A stretch of DNA of 64,000 bases from JBOFEH01 sp051650265 (GTDB taxonomy: Bacteria; Bacillota; Clostridia; Lachnospirales; Cellulosilyticaceae), in assembly GCA_051650265.1 (NCBI GenBank), contig JBOFIR010000082.1:7332-71331 (forward strand). The letters run 5' to 3'. Each line of letters begins with the position of its first letter. The stretch's first letter is position 1. The position numbers and the translations under genes are program-made. The notes under the pieces were generated by a model. It ran no database searches. It was given only the letters and a program-made list of their open reading frames with translations, and was not told where the DNA came from. Below are positions 43,393 through 51,694 of the stretch, piece after piece.

Positions 43393-45591
43393 TTATTCCA
43401 CAGTTTGTACAATTATTTTTTTACCTTTTTCAATTTTAGAACCAGCAACAGGAATTTGTACTTTAATTGTCCCACCACTATTTCCTTGAACCTCAACCGC
43501 GAACTGATCTTGTAATACGGTCTTTGCCTCTGACACAGTCAATCCGGTCACATCCGGCACACTCATTACCTGGTCTGGTGCATCAGTTTGTGTATAGATT
43601 TTAACTGTTCCACCGTGTGGCAATTTCACACCCGGTGTTGGATATTGGTCTGTAATCTTAGTTCCTACACCAATAATCTCATAGCTCAGCTGTTCTGTCT
43701 GTAGACGTTCAATAGCACTATACAAATCAACATTCTTCACATCAGGGACCACACCAAGATCTACAGCCGGTGTTTCATAGGCGGTATCAGAGGTAATCCC
43801 CAAATAAGGAATGACGTTTTTCATAATATCTTTAAAAGCTCTCGCCGGCGCTCCTGTACCTTCAGGAATTTCATCAAAAAGCACCAAACAAACAACTTCA
43901 GGATCTTCTACAGGTGCAAAACCAATAAAGGATAGAATATAATCTCCAGCTTCACGTGGTTGCTTTTCTGCTGTTCCAGTCTTTCCACCAATACGGTAAC
44001 CATCTATACTTGCATGAGAACCTGTTCCACTATTGACAGCATATTCAAGATAGCTATTGATTTGCTTCGATACACTACTAGAAATCACCTGCCTTTTTAC
44101 AACAGGTAGTTGTTCTTGAATGACATTTCCTCCCGCATCAATGACTTGAGATACCACGTAAGGTTGCATAAGGTAACCCCCATTAATTACAGCTGAAAAA
44201 CCCGTCAGCAGTTGAAGTGTTGTGGTTGTAAATGTTTGACCCATTGCACTTGTTGCTTTCTGTACTGGACCAAGTTTATTAAGCGGATGGATAATCCCTT
44301 TTTCCTCTCCTGGGAGATCCACGTGAGTCAATTCACCAATTCCAAAGTCAACCATATAATCATAGAACGTCTCAGCAGGGATGGACTCACTAATCTCCAT
44401 AATTGCAGGATTACAAGAGTTTCCTAGTGCTTGTTGCAAAGTTTGTGTACCATGTCCTTCACGCTTCCAGCATCTAATCTGCCTATCAGCAATCACCTTT
44501 GTCCCACTGCAATAATACAGCTTATTGACATCAATCAGATTCTCTTCTAAAGCCATCGAAAGGACTAACGGTTTAAATGTCGAACCTGGTTCATATGGAT
44601 TTTGTGTATTAAAGTTTTTCCATGATGCAAACAATCGCTTGCTCTGCTCTTCTCCACTTAAGCGATCCCACACCTCTTTACCAAGTTGCTCTGTGAGATT
44701 TGTATAACTATTTGGGTTGAACGTCGGATAACTATACATACCATAAATCTCACCCGTCTTAGGATTCATTACAATAGCCGCAGCATTTGGTGTTGCTAGC
44801 TCTTTTACATATTGATCCATCACTTGTTCTACGTACTGTTGAATCACTTCATCAATGGTTAGAACCAATGTATTCCCATTAACAGGTGCAGAGACTTCAG
44901 TTGTTACAATATTACCATCTTGGAGTTTTGGGAAGATTCGTCCTGGTTTTCCCGTCATCGTTTCATTATAATACTGTTCAACACCATATTGCCCTGCTGT
45001 CTGGTTATAAAACCCTACAAGCTGTGAGGCAAAAGTTTCCTTTGGATATTGTCTAATGAAACTCTCTTGATACCATACACCTGTGATTTTCCCCAGTTTT
45101 TCCATATCTTCGGCACTGATATCTTTTTTCACTACCTTATACCGACTTGTAGCATTATCTTTTACAAGTTTTTCAATATCGGCTGGAGATTTTTTCATGT
45201 ACTCTGCTAAAACCTTATATGTATTTTGTCGCTTTTCTTCCTTTATAGATGGATCTAATAGTCCAACTGGATCTAATATAATATGATAGGATAGTGTACT
45301 TGTAGCAATTGTTTTGTTATTGCGATCCACAATCCCTCCACGGAGCGCCTGAACTTCTCTTTCTGTACTTGTCATACGCGAAAGCACAGCTTTCTCAAAT
45401 TCTTCGCCTTTTACAATCTTAAAATAACCTACCCGACATAGCAAAAAGGTAAGAAAGAGGACAAAACCTGTTCTTACCCATAGCAATCGGCTATTTAATC
45501 TTTTTTTTCGCTTTGCAAAACTTTCTTTCACGTCTGCATTTTTTTTCTTTTGTCTCATCTGAGTTTGGCTCTTCTTCGTTGTTTTCTTCAT
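43393..45591 (-). CDS. pbpB: Class B penicillin-binding protein, PBP2B/FtsI-like
   Basis: About 732 residues, the septal transpeptidase. A basic N-terminus (about 1-35), one membrane helix (about 39-57) and the dimerisation domain come first. The transpeptidase domain has PGSTFKPL (SxxK, Ser near 337), SCNPAIM (SxN) and GKTGTAEK. Two C-terminal PASTA domains (about 600-732) follow, as in B. subtilis PBP2B. It directly follows ftsL (stop 45601). I start at ATG 45591 after AGGTGAGG rather than GTG 45600. Pairs with FtsW in septum synthesis. Confidence 0.92.
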   Translation of the reverse strand: MKKTTKKSQTQMRQKKKNADVKESFAKRKKRLNSRLLWVRTGFVLFLTFLLCRVGYFKIVKGEEFEKAVLSRMTSTEREVQALRGGIVDRNNKTIATSTLSYHIILDPVGLLDPSIKEEKRQNTYKVLAEYMKKSPADIEKLVKDNATSRYKVVKKDISAEDMEKLGKITGVWYQESFIRQYPKETFASQLVGFYNQTAGQYGVEQYYNETMTGKPGRIFPKLQDGNIVTTEVSAPVNGNTLVLTIDEVIQQYVEQVMDQYVKELATPNAAAIVMNPKTGEIYGMYSYPTFNPNSYTNLTEQLGKEVWDRLSGEEQSKRLFASWKNFNTQNPYEPGSTFKPLVLSMALEENLIDVNKLYYCSGTKVIADRQIRCWKREGHGTQTLQQALGNSCNPAIMEISESIPAETFYDYMVDFGIGELTHVDLPGEEKGIIHPLNKLGPVQKATSAMGQTFTTTTLQLLTGFSAVINGGYLMQPYVVSQVIDAGGNVIQEQLPVVKRQVISSSVSKQINSYLEYAVNSGTGSHASIDGYRIGGKTGTAEKQPREAGDYILSFIGFAPVEDPEVVCLVLFDEIPEGTGAPARAFKDIMKNVIPYLGITSDTAYETPAVDLGVVPDVKNVDLYSAIERLQTEQLSYEIIGVGTKITDQYPTPGVKLPHGGTVKIYTQTDAPDQVMSVPDVTGLTVSEAKTVLQDQFAVEVQGNSGGTIKVQIPVAGSKIEKGKKIIVQTVE

Positions 45592-45600
45592 ACCCCTCAC

Positions 45601-46050
45601 CTATTCGTTGTAAACAGTATAACTTTCCTTGGGTAGCTCAATATAAACAATTTGATGTGGAAGCGGTTCAGCCATACCTAGTTTTGTTGCTGCAAGCTCC
45701 TGAATATGATCTAAGTTCAGCGAGGACGCAATAATTGATTGGGTATTGTTGATTGAACTCTTTACTTCTCTAATCTCAGCATTCATTACTTTGAGCTGAC
45801 TTTGTCTAGATGCTAATTTTGAGCACTGATGTACAAACCCAAACGTTGCTATAAACAAGACGCCTCCCCCTATCACAAGTTTGGCACCAAATGCCCAATC
45901 CACCTTATGATAAGGTGTTACTCTTGGGCGTTTTAAAGGTACTTCTTCATATCTAGGCGTTTGTTTTGGTACTGCTTGTACATATGCACTTTTTTTTGTA
46001 GCTCCCGAACCATACTGATAACCATAAGACGTGCGTGGCTTATCTGCCAT
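45601..46050 (-). CDS. ftsL: FtsL-like division protein
   Basis: 149 residues. Basic, Tyr-rich cytoplasmic N-terminus (1-54), one membrane helix (about 55-76) and an extracellular coiled-coil (about 78-110), then the LGM motif (124-126) typical of FtsL/DivIC relatives. Sequence conservation is low in this family, so the call rests on topology and on the invariant position between rsmH and the class B PBP. ATG 46050 is preceded by GGGAGGG. Confidence 0.85.
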   Translation of the reverse strand: MADKPRTSYGYQYGSGATKKSAYVQAVPKQTPRYEEVPLKRPRVTPYHKVDWAFGAKLVIGGGVLFIATFGFVHQCSKLASRQSQLKVMNAEIREVKSSINNTQSIIASSLNLDHIQELAATKLGMAEPLPHQIVYIELPKESYTVYNE

Positions 46051-46080
46051 TTTGAAATCCCTCCCTAAATAGGATCTACT

Positions 46081-47016
46081 TTAGATTCTCTCTATAATTC
46101 TTAATTTTGCACTTCTTGCACGTGGATTCATTTCGAGCTCTTCATCTGATGGTAATATCGGTTTACGTGTAATCACTTTGATCTTTGCTACTTGTCCGCA
46201 TGCACACACTGGAATGTTTCTTGCACAAGTACATGGGTCAGCAAGCTGTCTGTATGTTTGTTTCACGATACGATCCTCTAATGAGTGGAATGTAATAATA
46301 CATAATCGTCCACCTGGCTTTAGGTGATCAACCATACTTCTAATTGTTGGTTCAATAATATCAATTTCACGATTCACTTCTATACGTATTGCTTGAAATG
46401 TACGTTTTGCAGGGTGTGGCCCTTCTCTACGTGCTTTTGCAGGAATCGCGCGTTTAATGACATCAACAAGTTCATATGTTGTATCAATTGGTTTTTCCTG
46501 ACGTGTTTCTACGATAAATTGCGCAATACGCCTTGCCCAATTTTCTTCACCATATTTTTTAATAACTTCAAATAGTTCTTGTTCAGAATAAGTATTCACA
46601 AGTTCATGTGCACTAAACGCACTATCTTGATTCATACGCATATCAAGTCTCGCGTCATGCATATAAGAAAAACCACGACTTGCTTCATCAAGCTGGTGTG
46701 AAGATACGCCGAGGTCAATTAACATGCCATCGACAGCTTCTACGCCTAATTCATCAAGTACCTCAACCACATTCTCAAAGTTGTTTCTCACAAGAGAAAC
46801 TTGAGGAGCAAATCCACTAAGGCGCTCCGTTGAAACCGCTAATGCATTGGCATCTTGGTCAATTCCAATAAAATGCCCCTCTGATGAGAGTTTCGCGCAC
46901 ACATGCGAAGCATGTCCTGCACCTCCTAATGTCCCATCGACATAAGTGCCATTTTCCTTAATATCTAGTCCGTCAATACATTCATGTAATAATACTGATA
47001 TATGCTCAAAATTCAT
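46081..47016 (-). CDS. rsmH: 16S rRNA (cytosine-1402-N4) methyltransferase
   Basis: 311 residues. SAM-dependent methyltransferase, formerly MraW. Motifs: N-terminal HISVLLHECIDGL, YVDGTLGGAGHA (SAM loop), GIDQDANAL, DGMLIDLGVSSHQLDEASRGFS (about 98-119), RTFQAIRIEVN and the ending NPRARSAKLRIIERI. Fourteen bases after mraZ. ATG 47016 follows AAAGGTGG. Confidence 0.97.
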   Translation of the reverse strand: MNFEHISVLLHECIDGLDIKENGTYVDGTLGGAGHASHVCAKLSSEGHFIGIDQDANALAVSTERLSGFAPQVSLVRNNFENVVEVLDELGVEAVDGMLIDLGVSSHQLDEASRGFSYMHDARLDMRMNQDSAFSAHELVNTYSEQELFEVIKKYGEENWARRIAQFIVETRQEKPIDTTYELVDVIKRAIPAKARREGPHPAKRTFQAIRIEVNREIDIIEPTIRSMVDHLKPGGRLCIITFHSLEDRIVKQTYRQLADPCTCARNIPVCACGQVAKIKVITRKPILPSDEELEMNPRARSAKLRIIERI

Positions 47017-47029
47017 AAGTAATCCACCT

Positions 47030-47458
47030 TTATATTCCTAGTTCTTCCATCTGTTCTGCTAATAAGTTAGCATCGAAATCTTCATCATTATAAGTATTCC
47101 ATTTTTCACTTGACCATATCTCGATACGATTGCCCATACCTATGAATACTATGTCTTTTTCTATCTCTGAATATACTCTCAAATGGTTCGGAATTAAAAT
47201 TCTACCTTGCTTGTCCGCACTACATTCGACAGCACCTGCCAAGAAAAATCTGACAAATTTACGAGCGCCTGTGTTAGTAAGGGGTAACGCTTTGAGCTTT
47301 TGTTCAAATGCTTCCCACTCGGATTGGGTATAAACAAAGAGACAACCATCTAGGCCTTTTGTTAAAACAAAACAAGCGCCTAGTTTCTCACGGTACTTTG
47401 AAGGAACAATCACTCGGCCTTTATCATCTAAGTTATGTTGATATTCGCCAATAAACAT
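47030..47458 (-). CDS. mraZ: Transcriptional regulator MraZ
   Basis: 143 residues, two SpoVT/AbrB-like domains each with the DxxxR signature: DDKGRVIVPSKYR near the N-terminus and ADKQGRILIPNHLR in the second half. MraZ binds 10-base-spaced repeats before its own gene and controls the dcw operon. Such repeats are present at 47464-47510. I start at ATG 47458 (MFIGEYQHNLD), the family start; the longer frame runs into the repeats. Confidence 0.95.
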   Translation of the reverse strand: MFIGEYQHNLDDKGRVIVPSKYREKLGACFVLTKGLDGCLFVYTQSEWEAFEQKLKALPLTNTGARKFVRFFLAGAVECSADKQGRILIPNHLRVYSEIEKDIVFIGMGNRIEIWSSEKWNTYNDEDFDANLLAEQMEELGI

Positions 47459-47463
47459 ATCCC

Positions 47464-47510
47464 CCACTTCTCCCCCTTTTCCCTCCATTTGAAACCACTT
47501 ACTACCACTT
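47464..47510 (-). promoter_or_regulatory. MraZ-box repeats upstream of mraZ
   Basis: On the minus strand AAGTGG-like units recur with a 10-base period: exact AAGTGG at 47510-47505 and 47500-47495, AAATGG at 47490-47485, AAAAGG at 47480-47475, and another AAGTGG at 47469-47464. MraZ binding sites in other bacteria are such 10-base-spaced GTGG repeats. They lie between the promoter and the mraZ start. Confidence 0.7.
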
Positions 47511-47517
47511 TCTTTCT

Positions 47518-47546
47518 ATTCTATTGTTTTTTCCAAATTATTTCAA
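47518..47546 (-). promoter_or_regulatory. Sigma-A promoter of the dcw cluster
   Basis: TTGAAA (47546-47541), a 17-base spacer and TAGAAT (47523-47518), immediately upstream of the MraZ boxes and just downstream of the Spo0E-like gene's terminator. Confidence 0.7.
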
Positions 47547-47554
47547 GTGTTATG

Positions 47555-47588
47555 CAAAAAAAACTAGAACCAAATACTTGGTTCTAGT
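47555..47588 (-). terminator. Terminator of the Spo0E-like gene
   Basis: Eleven-base-pair perfect stem (47563-47573 with 47578-47588), 4-base loop and a run of T residues on the minus strand, 8 bases past the small gene's stop codon. Confidence 0.9.
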
Positions 47589-47595
47589 CAGTTTT

Positions 47596-47760
47596 TTAAT
47601 GAGTTACACTCATCTCTTTATAATATTGTACAATCAGCAGATCAAGCTGCTCACTTAGTTTAAACAATTCTGTAGTGTCCTGGGTGTAAATAGCTGCGTT
47701 TTCCACAAGTTGATTAAGACTCGCCCTTAGGGAGCCTATTTGTGCCTCAGTATTTTTCAT
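47596..47760 (-). CDS. Spo0E-like sporulation regulatory phosphatase (54 residues)
   Basis: A 54-residue protein, two helices by composition. The second helix carries LSEQLDLLIVQYYKE (about 35-49), matching the S-x-x-L-D-x-x-I-x-x-Y signature of Spo0E-family aspartyl-phosphate phosphatases. These dephosphorylate Spo0A and delay sporulation. Members are often only 50-85 residues and escape length filters. Gene support is strong: ATG 47760 with GGAGGG six bases upstream, a promoter at 47818-47846 and a terminator at 47555-47588, so it is a separate transcript just ahead of the dcw cluster. The exact target was not shown. Confidence 0.82.
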   Translation of the reverse strand: MKNTEAQIGSLRASLNQLVENAAIYTQDTTELFKLSEQLDLLIVQYYKEMSVTH

Positions 47761-47817
47761 ATCAATCCCTCCAAAAAAGTGTTTCTTTGTGTACTGCTTC
47801 TCTCTCTTTATGAAATT

Positions 47818-47846
47818 AGTATACTGACTTTTTTGGAAATAATCAA
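47818..47846 (-). promoter_or_regulatory. Sigma-A promoter of the Spo0E-like gene
   Basis: TTGATT (47846-47841), a 17-base spacer and TATACT (47823-47818) on the minus strand, about 58 bases before the small gene's start and immediately after the lgt stop codon. Confidence 0.65.
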
Positions 47847-47853
47847 CACTTTT

Positions 47854-48723
47854 TTACATATTTTTGAATATAAACTTTTTGCTTGATTTTTTTCGACAAA
47901 TTACAATCCCAACAATCCCCAAAATAATCGAAATCACAGCAACAACTTGCGATGCAGGGATTGGAATAAAGTTAAGAATCAGTTGATCTGTACGTAAGCC
48001 CTCAATCCAAAAACGACCAATTCCATAGCCGGTAATATACATAAAGAAAATTTCTCCATGTGTTTTTTTGTGCTTATGATAAATGAGTAGTACAATTAAA
48101 AGCACAACATTCCAAGTAGATTCATAGAAGAATGTCGGATGCACTTGGATATATTCTAATCCATTTTCAATAACTGTGTGATCTAGTATATTCTGAGTAA
48201 GAGCTGTTGCTGCATCACTTTTTAAAATACGCATTGCAAAAAGATTGTTGGTATAGTCTCCAAATGCTTCTTTGTTAACAAAGTTTCCATAGCGTCCAAT
48301 AGCTTGTCCTACAAGTAAGCCATAGGCGGCAATATCACCAAATTGCCAGAAATTGATCTTACGAACACGAGTGTAGACTACTGCAACAACAACTGATACT
48401 AAAATTGCACCGTAAATTGCAATGCCACCTTGCCTAGTATTAAAAAGTTGGTCTAAATGCTCTTTGTAGTAGTTCCAATTGAAAATGACAAAATAGAGCC
48501 TTGCACCTAACAATGCAAATACAATATCAACCAATAAAAAGTCAAGTATATAGTCTGGATTAATTCCTTCTTTTTTAGAAATATACATTGCCATTAAAAG
48601 CCCTAGTATAATTCCTGAAGTGAGTATAATACCATACCAATAAATCGGCAAACCAAATACAGTAAATGCAACAGAATCAATATTAAACGATACATTCAAA
48701 TAAGGAAAATAAATATTTGGCAT
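47854..48723 (-). CDS. lgt: Prolipoprotein diacylglyceryl transferase
   Basis: 289 residues, seven membrane helices. Transfers diacylglycerol from phosphatidylglycerol to the lipobox cysteine of prelipoproteins. The signature GRYGNFVNKEAFG near residue 142 and the IYWYGI and RQGGIAIYGA segments are seen; HPTFFYES and FWIEGLRTDQL near the end also match. ATG 48723 follows GGAGGG. It has its own promoter and is transcribed away from the small sigma-G-like gene. Confidence 0.95.
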   Translation of the reverse strand: MPNIYFPYLNVSFNIDSVAFTVFGLPIYWYGIILTSGIILGLLMAMYISKKEGINPDYILDFLLVDIVFALLGARLYFVIFNWNYYKEHLDQLFNTRQGGIAIYGAILVSVVVAVVYTRVRKINFWQFGDIAAYGLLVGQAIGRYGNFVNKEAFGDYTNNLFAMRILKSDAATALTQNILDHTVIENGLEYIQVHPTFFYESTWNVVLLIVLLIYHKHKKTHGEIFFMYITGYGIGRFWIEGLRTDQLILNFIPIPASQVVAVISIILGIVGIVICRKKSSKKFIFKNM

Positions 48724-48749
48724 AATGTCCCTCCTTTATATAATATCTT

Positions 48750-48778
48750 ATTATAGGTGATATACCAAACTATGTAAA
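48750..48778 (-). promoter_or_regulatory. Sigma-A promoter of lgt
   Basis: TTTACA (48778-48773), a 17-base spacer and TATAAT (48755-48750) on the minus strand, 27 bases before the lgt start. Confidence 0.7.
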
Positions 48779-48787
48779 TTAAATTTA

Positions 48788-48817
48788 GAATAAAGAATGC
48801 TTTTCTCCTTCATACTA
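48788..48817 (+). promoter_or_regulatory. Sigma-G-like promoter for a small membrane protein
   Basis: GAATA (48788-48792), an 18-base spacer and CATACTA (48811-48817). CATACTA and (T)GAATA are the -10 and -35 of forespore sigma-G promoters. No good sigma-A promoter is seen for this gene. Confidence 0.5.
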
Positions 48818-48864
48818 GTGTAGGAGTAGCTTTCCTAAATGACGAGATGAAGGAGGTTTTTGTC

Positions 48865-49047
48865 ATGGCTAATGCCGCCCTAAAAAGACACTACCGTGTT
48901 GTACAACGTGACAAACAAGAATGCAGCGAAGAGGCGCTTCTAGAGGTTTTCAAAATCAAAGAGGTTGCTGTTGTTGCTGGTATGATGTACCTCATTGCAA
49001 CGCTCATGAGCTTTGTAGTTGGCTACACCTTAGGCAAGAGACATTAA
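48865..49047 (+). CDS. Small single-helix membrane protein, unknown function
   Basis: 60 residues: a basic N-terminal part (about 1-36, RHYRVVQRDKQE) and one hydrophobic helix (about 38-56, AVVAGMMYLIATLMSFVVGY) ending in GKRH. I do not recognise a family. Start ATG 48865 is eight bases after AAGGAGG; an ATG six codons earlier lies on that ribosome-binding site. It is monocistronic, with a sigma-G-like promoter upstream and a terminator hairpin downstream. This suggests a forespore-expressed spore membrane protein, which is inference from the promoter only. Confidence 0.65.
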   Translation: MANAALKRHYRVVQRDKQECSEEALLEVFKIKEVAVVAGMMYLIATLMSFVVGYTLGKRH

Positions 49048-49054
49048 GATGAAG

Positions 49055-49090
49055 ATAGGGTGCTTATCCACACGGGAAGCATCCTATTTT
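49055..49090 (+). terminator. Terminator of the small membrane protein gene
   Basis: Eleven-pair stem with one G-T (49055-49065 with 49077-49087) followed by TTTTG. It starts 8 bases past the stop codon. Confidence 0.65.
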
Positions 49091-49110
49091 GTCCTTTGAT
49101 GCTTTTGTTC

Positions 49111-49139
49111 TTGAAACACAAGGGTTTATCATATATAAT
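49111..49139 (+). promoter_or_regulatory. Sigma-A promoter of ychF
   Basis: TTGAAA (49111-49116), a 17-base spacer and TATAAT (49134-49139), 33 bases upstream of the ychF start. Near-consensus. Confidence 0.75.
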
Positions 49140-49171
49140 TTAATAGACTTTATCATGGAAGGATGAAACAA

Positions 49172-50263
49172 ATGAAATTAGGGATTGTAGGCTTACCTAA
49201 CGTTGGAAAGAGTACACTTTTTAACGCACTTACAAAAGCAGGTGCAGAATCTGCTAACTACCCATTCTGCACAATTGAACCAAACGTAGGTGTTGTTGCT
49301 GTACCAGACAAACGTTTAGAAGTACTTAAAGATATGTACCAAACAAAACGCGTATTACCAGCAGTCATTGAATTCGTAGATATCGCAGGTCTGATTCGCG
49401 GAGCAAGTAAAGGTGAAGGTTTAGGAAACCAATTCCTTTCACATATTCGTGAAGTAGATGCGATCGTACAAGTTGTAAGATGCTTCGAAAACGATAATAT
49501 TATTCATGTTGATAAAACTGTTGATCCAGTAAGAGATATTGAGACAATCAATCTTGAGCTCATTTTCTCCGATATGGAAGTTCTTGAAAGACGTCTTTCA
49601 AAATCTAAAAAAGCATCTAAAACAGACAAAGCACTTGCTGCAGAAGTTGTTGTTCTTGAAAAACTCTACGCTATCCTTGAAGAAGGAAAACCAGCTAGAG
49701 CACTTCTTGGTGAAGACGAAGAACAAGATGCACTTATCAGAACTTTAGGTCTCATTAGTGCAAAACCTGTACTTTATGCAGCAAATGTATCTGAAGATGA
49801 CCTTGTTGTTGGAGATAATGAATATGTACAAAAAGTTCGTGAATATGCTGCTACAGAAGGTTCTGAAGTATTCGTGATCTGTGCACAAATCGAGCAAGAA
49901 CTTGCAGATCTTGATGAAGAAGAAAAAGTTGTCTTTTTACAAGACCTTGGCATCGAAAGTTCTGGTTTTGATCAACTCGTAGCTGCAAGTTATAGACTTC
50001 TTGGTCTCATCAGTTACCTTACTGCAGGTGTTCAAGAAGTACGTGCTTGGACAATCACTGTAGGGACAAAAGCTCCTGGTGCAGCTGGTAAAATCCACTC
50101 TGACTTTGAAAGAGGATTTATCCGTGCTGAGATCGTTCATTATGACGATATCGTTGCATGTGGCTCATTCAATGCAGCAAAAGAAAAAGGTCTCGTACGC
50201 CTTGAAGGAAAAGAATATGTCGTTAAAGATGGTGACATCATTAACTTCCGTTTCAACGTTTAA
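49172..50263 (+). CDS. ychF: Redox-regulated ATPase YchF/OLA1
   Basis: 363 residues. P-loop protein of the Obg class that prefers ATP and binds ribosomes and the 26S proteasome counterpart in eukaryotes. G1 loop GLPNVGKST, G3 DIAGLIRGASKGEGLGN (about 70-86), a coiled-coil insert (about 130-200) and a C-terminal TGS domain (EVRAWTITVGTKAPGAAGKIH onward). Start ATG 49172 (MKLGIVG) is nine bases after GGAAGG, and the ATG at 49163 lies directly on it. Highly biased codon use suggests strong expression. Monocistronic. Confidence 0.97.
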   Translation: MKLGIVGLPNVGKSTLFNALTKAGAESANYPFCTIEPNVGVVAVPDKRLEVLKDMYQTKRVLPAVIEFVDIAGLIRGASKGEGLGNQFLSHIREVDAIVQVVRCFENDNIIHVDKTVDPVRDIETINLELIFSDMEVLERRLSKSKKASKTDKALAAEVVVLEKLYAILEEGKPARALLGEDEEQDALIRTLGLISAKPVLYAANVSEDDLVVGDNEYVQKVREYAATEGSEVFVICAQIEQELADLDEEEKVVFLQDLGIESSGFDQLVAASYRLLGLISYLTAGVQEVRAWTITVGTKAPGAAGKIHSDFERGFIRAEIVHYDDIVACGSFNAAKEKGLVRLEGKEYVVKDGDIINFRFNV

Positions 50264-50280
50264 AATTTATCCACTCAACA

Positions 50281-50310
50281 AAAAAGTGATCGCATATGCG
50301 ATCACTTTTT
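50281..50310. terminator. Bidirectional terminator between ychF and ytfJ
   Basis: A 30-base perfect palindrome, AAAAAGTGATCGCAT and its complement, with T-runs in both directions. It serves the convergent ychF and ytfJ genes. Confidence 0.9.
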
Positions 50311-50814
50311 TTATTGATTCATTTCGTGATATTTCTCTTCCCCTACTTTTTCTTTAAGGTTATCTGCTTGGTTTGGAGCTGATGCCCTTATGTCACTTTT
50401 AGGTGCTACCACATCATCTGATCCCCCTGTAAACTTTGCAACAAACCCCGGGATATTAGAAATGAGCCCCGGTGCCATATCAATCAGCTTTGTCAGGCTA
50501 TCTTGTGATTTAATATTAATCAGCTGAGTTGTCCCGTTATTAATAACAAGCATTGCACTTGGTGTAATACGCGCACCTAAACCACCACCACCCATATCAC
50601 TATCACCATCGATATTTTTTTCTTTGTCGTTCTTGCGTTCTTTTACCTTAGATGCAGCTGCAGCACCTGCACCAACCCCAAAGCTGACATCTACAAGGGG
50701 TACAAGAATCGTTTCACCGATATGAATAGGTTCACCTACTACTGTTTTTGTCGTGATAAAGTGTTCTAATTGTTCTAATAGTACCTGTAAGCTATTGTTG
50801 AGTTTTGATTCCAT
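50311..50814 (-). CDS. ytfJ: GerW/YtfJ-family sporulation protein
   Basis: About 167 residues. The GerW family signature is VVGEPIHIGETILVPLVDVSFG near residue 28-49, followed by a Gly-rich stretch (GAGAAA, DMGGGGLGARITPSAMLVI), as in B. subtilis YtfJ, needed for spore germination responses. Overlaps the end of the DUF2953 gene (ytfI), the same order as in Bacillus. Start ATG 50814 has AAAGGA nine bases upstream; ATG 50823 touches it. The acidic tail EKVGEEKYHEMNQ is unremarkable. Confidence 0.92.
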   Translation of the reverse strand: MESKLNNSLQVLLEQLEHFITTKTVVGEPIHIGETILVPLVDVSFGVGAGAAAASKVKERKNDKEKNIDGDSDMGGGGLGARITPSAMLVINNGTTQLINIKSQDSLTKLIDMAPGLISNIPGFVAKFTGGSDDVVAPKSDIRASAPNQADNLKEKVGEEKYHEMNQ

Positions 50815-51682
50815 GTTTTTCATCCTTTCGTATATGAAGTATTAAATGAATATACGCACGCACACTACGGTTTAGTGCTAATACAATAATTGGTCTCACT
50901 AAGCACCATATATTAAACTGCCCAGTAATCTCGCCTTCGCCTGAAATCCCCTCTTCTTCAAAGTCACCCACAATATATCCATATTGAGCATAGAATGGGA
51001 TAAGACAGGCAAGCCAACCAATAAGTCTTCCTGTTTCGTCAGGCGACTCTCTCCCTACCTTAAGATAAAACCTTAGTGTATGTGGCTTAATAGCATACCA
51101 TAGCGCCTTGAGAAGTTTGCCAACAGCACAAAAAAATGCCTTTCGATTCGCATCTGTCCATAACGTATTTACTACTTCCCAAGCCTCTTTCATTGCCGCC
51201 CATACACTTTTCTTTGTTTTTTTCATATTTGTTGTTTTTGTTTTTGAAGTCTTCGTCTTTGGTGCGAAGGCCTTTTTTTCAGTCGTTTTTTGAAGTGTAT
51301 CCTCAGAGACACTTCTATTTAAATTTACGGATTCCTTAGGTATTTGCACCATATTTGGTGTTGTTACTGCTCCGCTTACCTTGGTCTTTGGCATATTAGC
51401 AGGACTGGGATGTATAGTCTCCTCCTCTACATCCTCTTTGAAAATTTCTCTTCCAAAAAGTGTAATCTTCGTTTGTAGGTCCTCCTCTTTATAAAGTAAT
51501 TGTAGCTTTATGATATAAAAAATTTTCATTTTAGCCTGCACACACACACCCTCATCATAGTGTAGTTTGCCTTCATAAGCTATTGGTAGTAACACTATCA
51601 GGAGTACCACTAACAGTGCTAATCCCACAACACCCAGAAGCAGATAAAGAATCAGCTTCAGAATCAACCATATTATTGACAT
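50792..51682 (-). CDS. ytfI: DUF2953 membrane protein, YtfI-like
   Basis: 296 residues. N-terminal membrane helix (about 5-33), then the DUF2953 beta-rich segment (AYEGKLHYDEG... KIFYIIKLQLLY...). A Lys/Thr-rich low-complexity linker (about 115-160) and a conserved C-terminal part around FYLKVGRESPDETGRLIG and the final helix follow. In B. subtilis ytfI precedes ytfJ, as here. Function unknown; linked to sporulation by neighbourhood. ATG 51682 follows AAGGAGG. The overlap with ytfJ suggests coupled translation. Confidence 0.85.
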   Translation of the reverse strand: MSIIWLILKLILYLLLGVVGLALLVVLLIVLLPIAYEGKLHYDEGVCVQAKMKIFYIIKLQLLYKEEDLQTKITLFGREIFKEDVEEETIHPSPANMPKTKVSGAVTTPNMVQIPKESVNLNRSVSEDTLQKTTEKKAFAPKTKTSKTKTTNMKKTKKSVWAAMKEAWEVVNTLWTDANRKAFFCAVGKLLKALWYAIKPHTLRFYLKVGRESPDETGRLIGWLACLIPFYAQYGYIVGDFEEEGISGEGEITGQFNIWCLVRPIIVLALNRSVRAYIHLILHIRKDEKHGIKTQQ

Positions 51683-51694
51683 GTATGCACCTCC

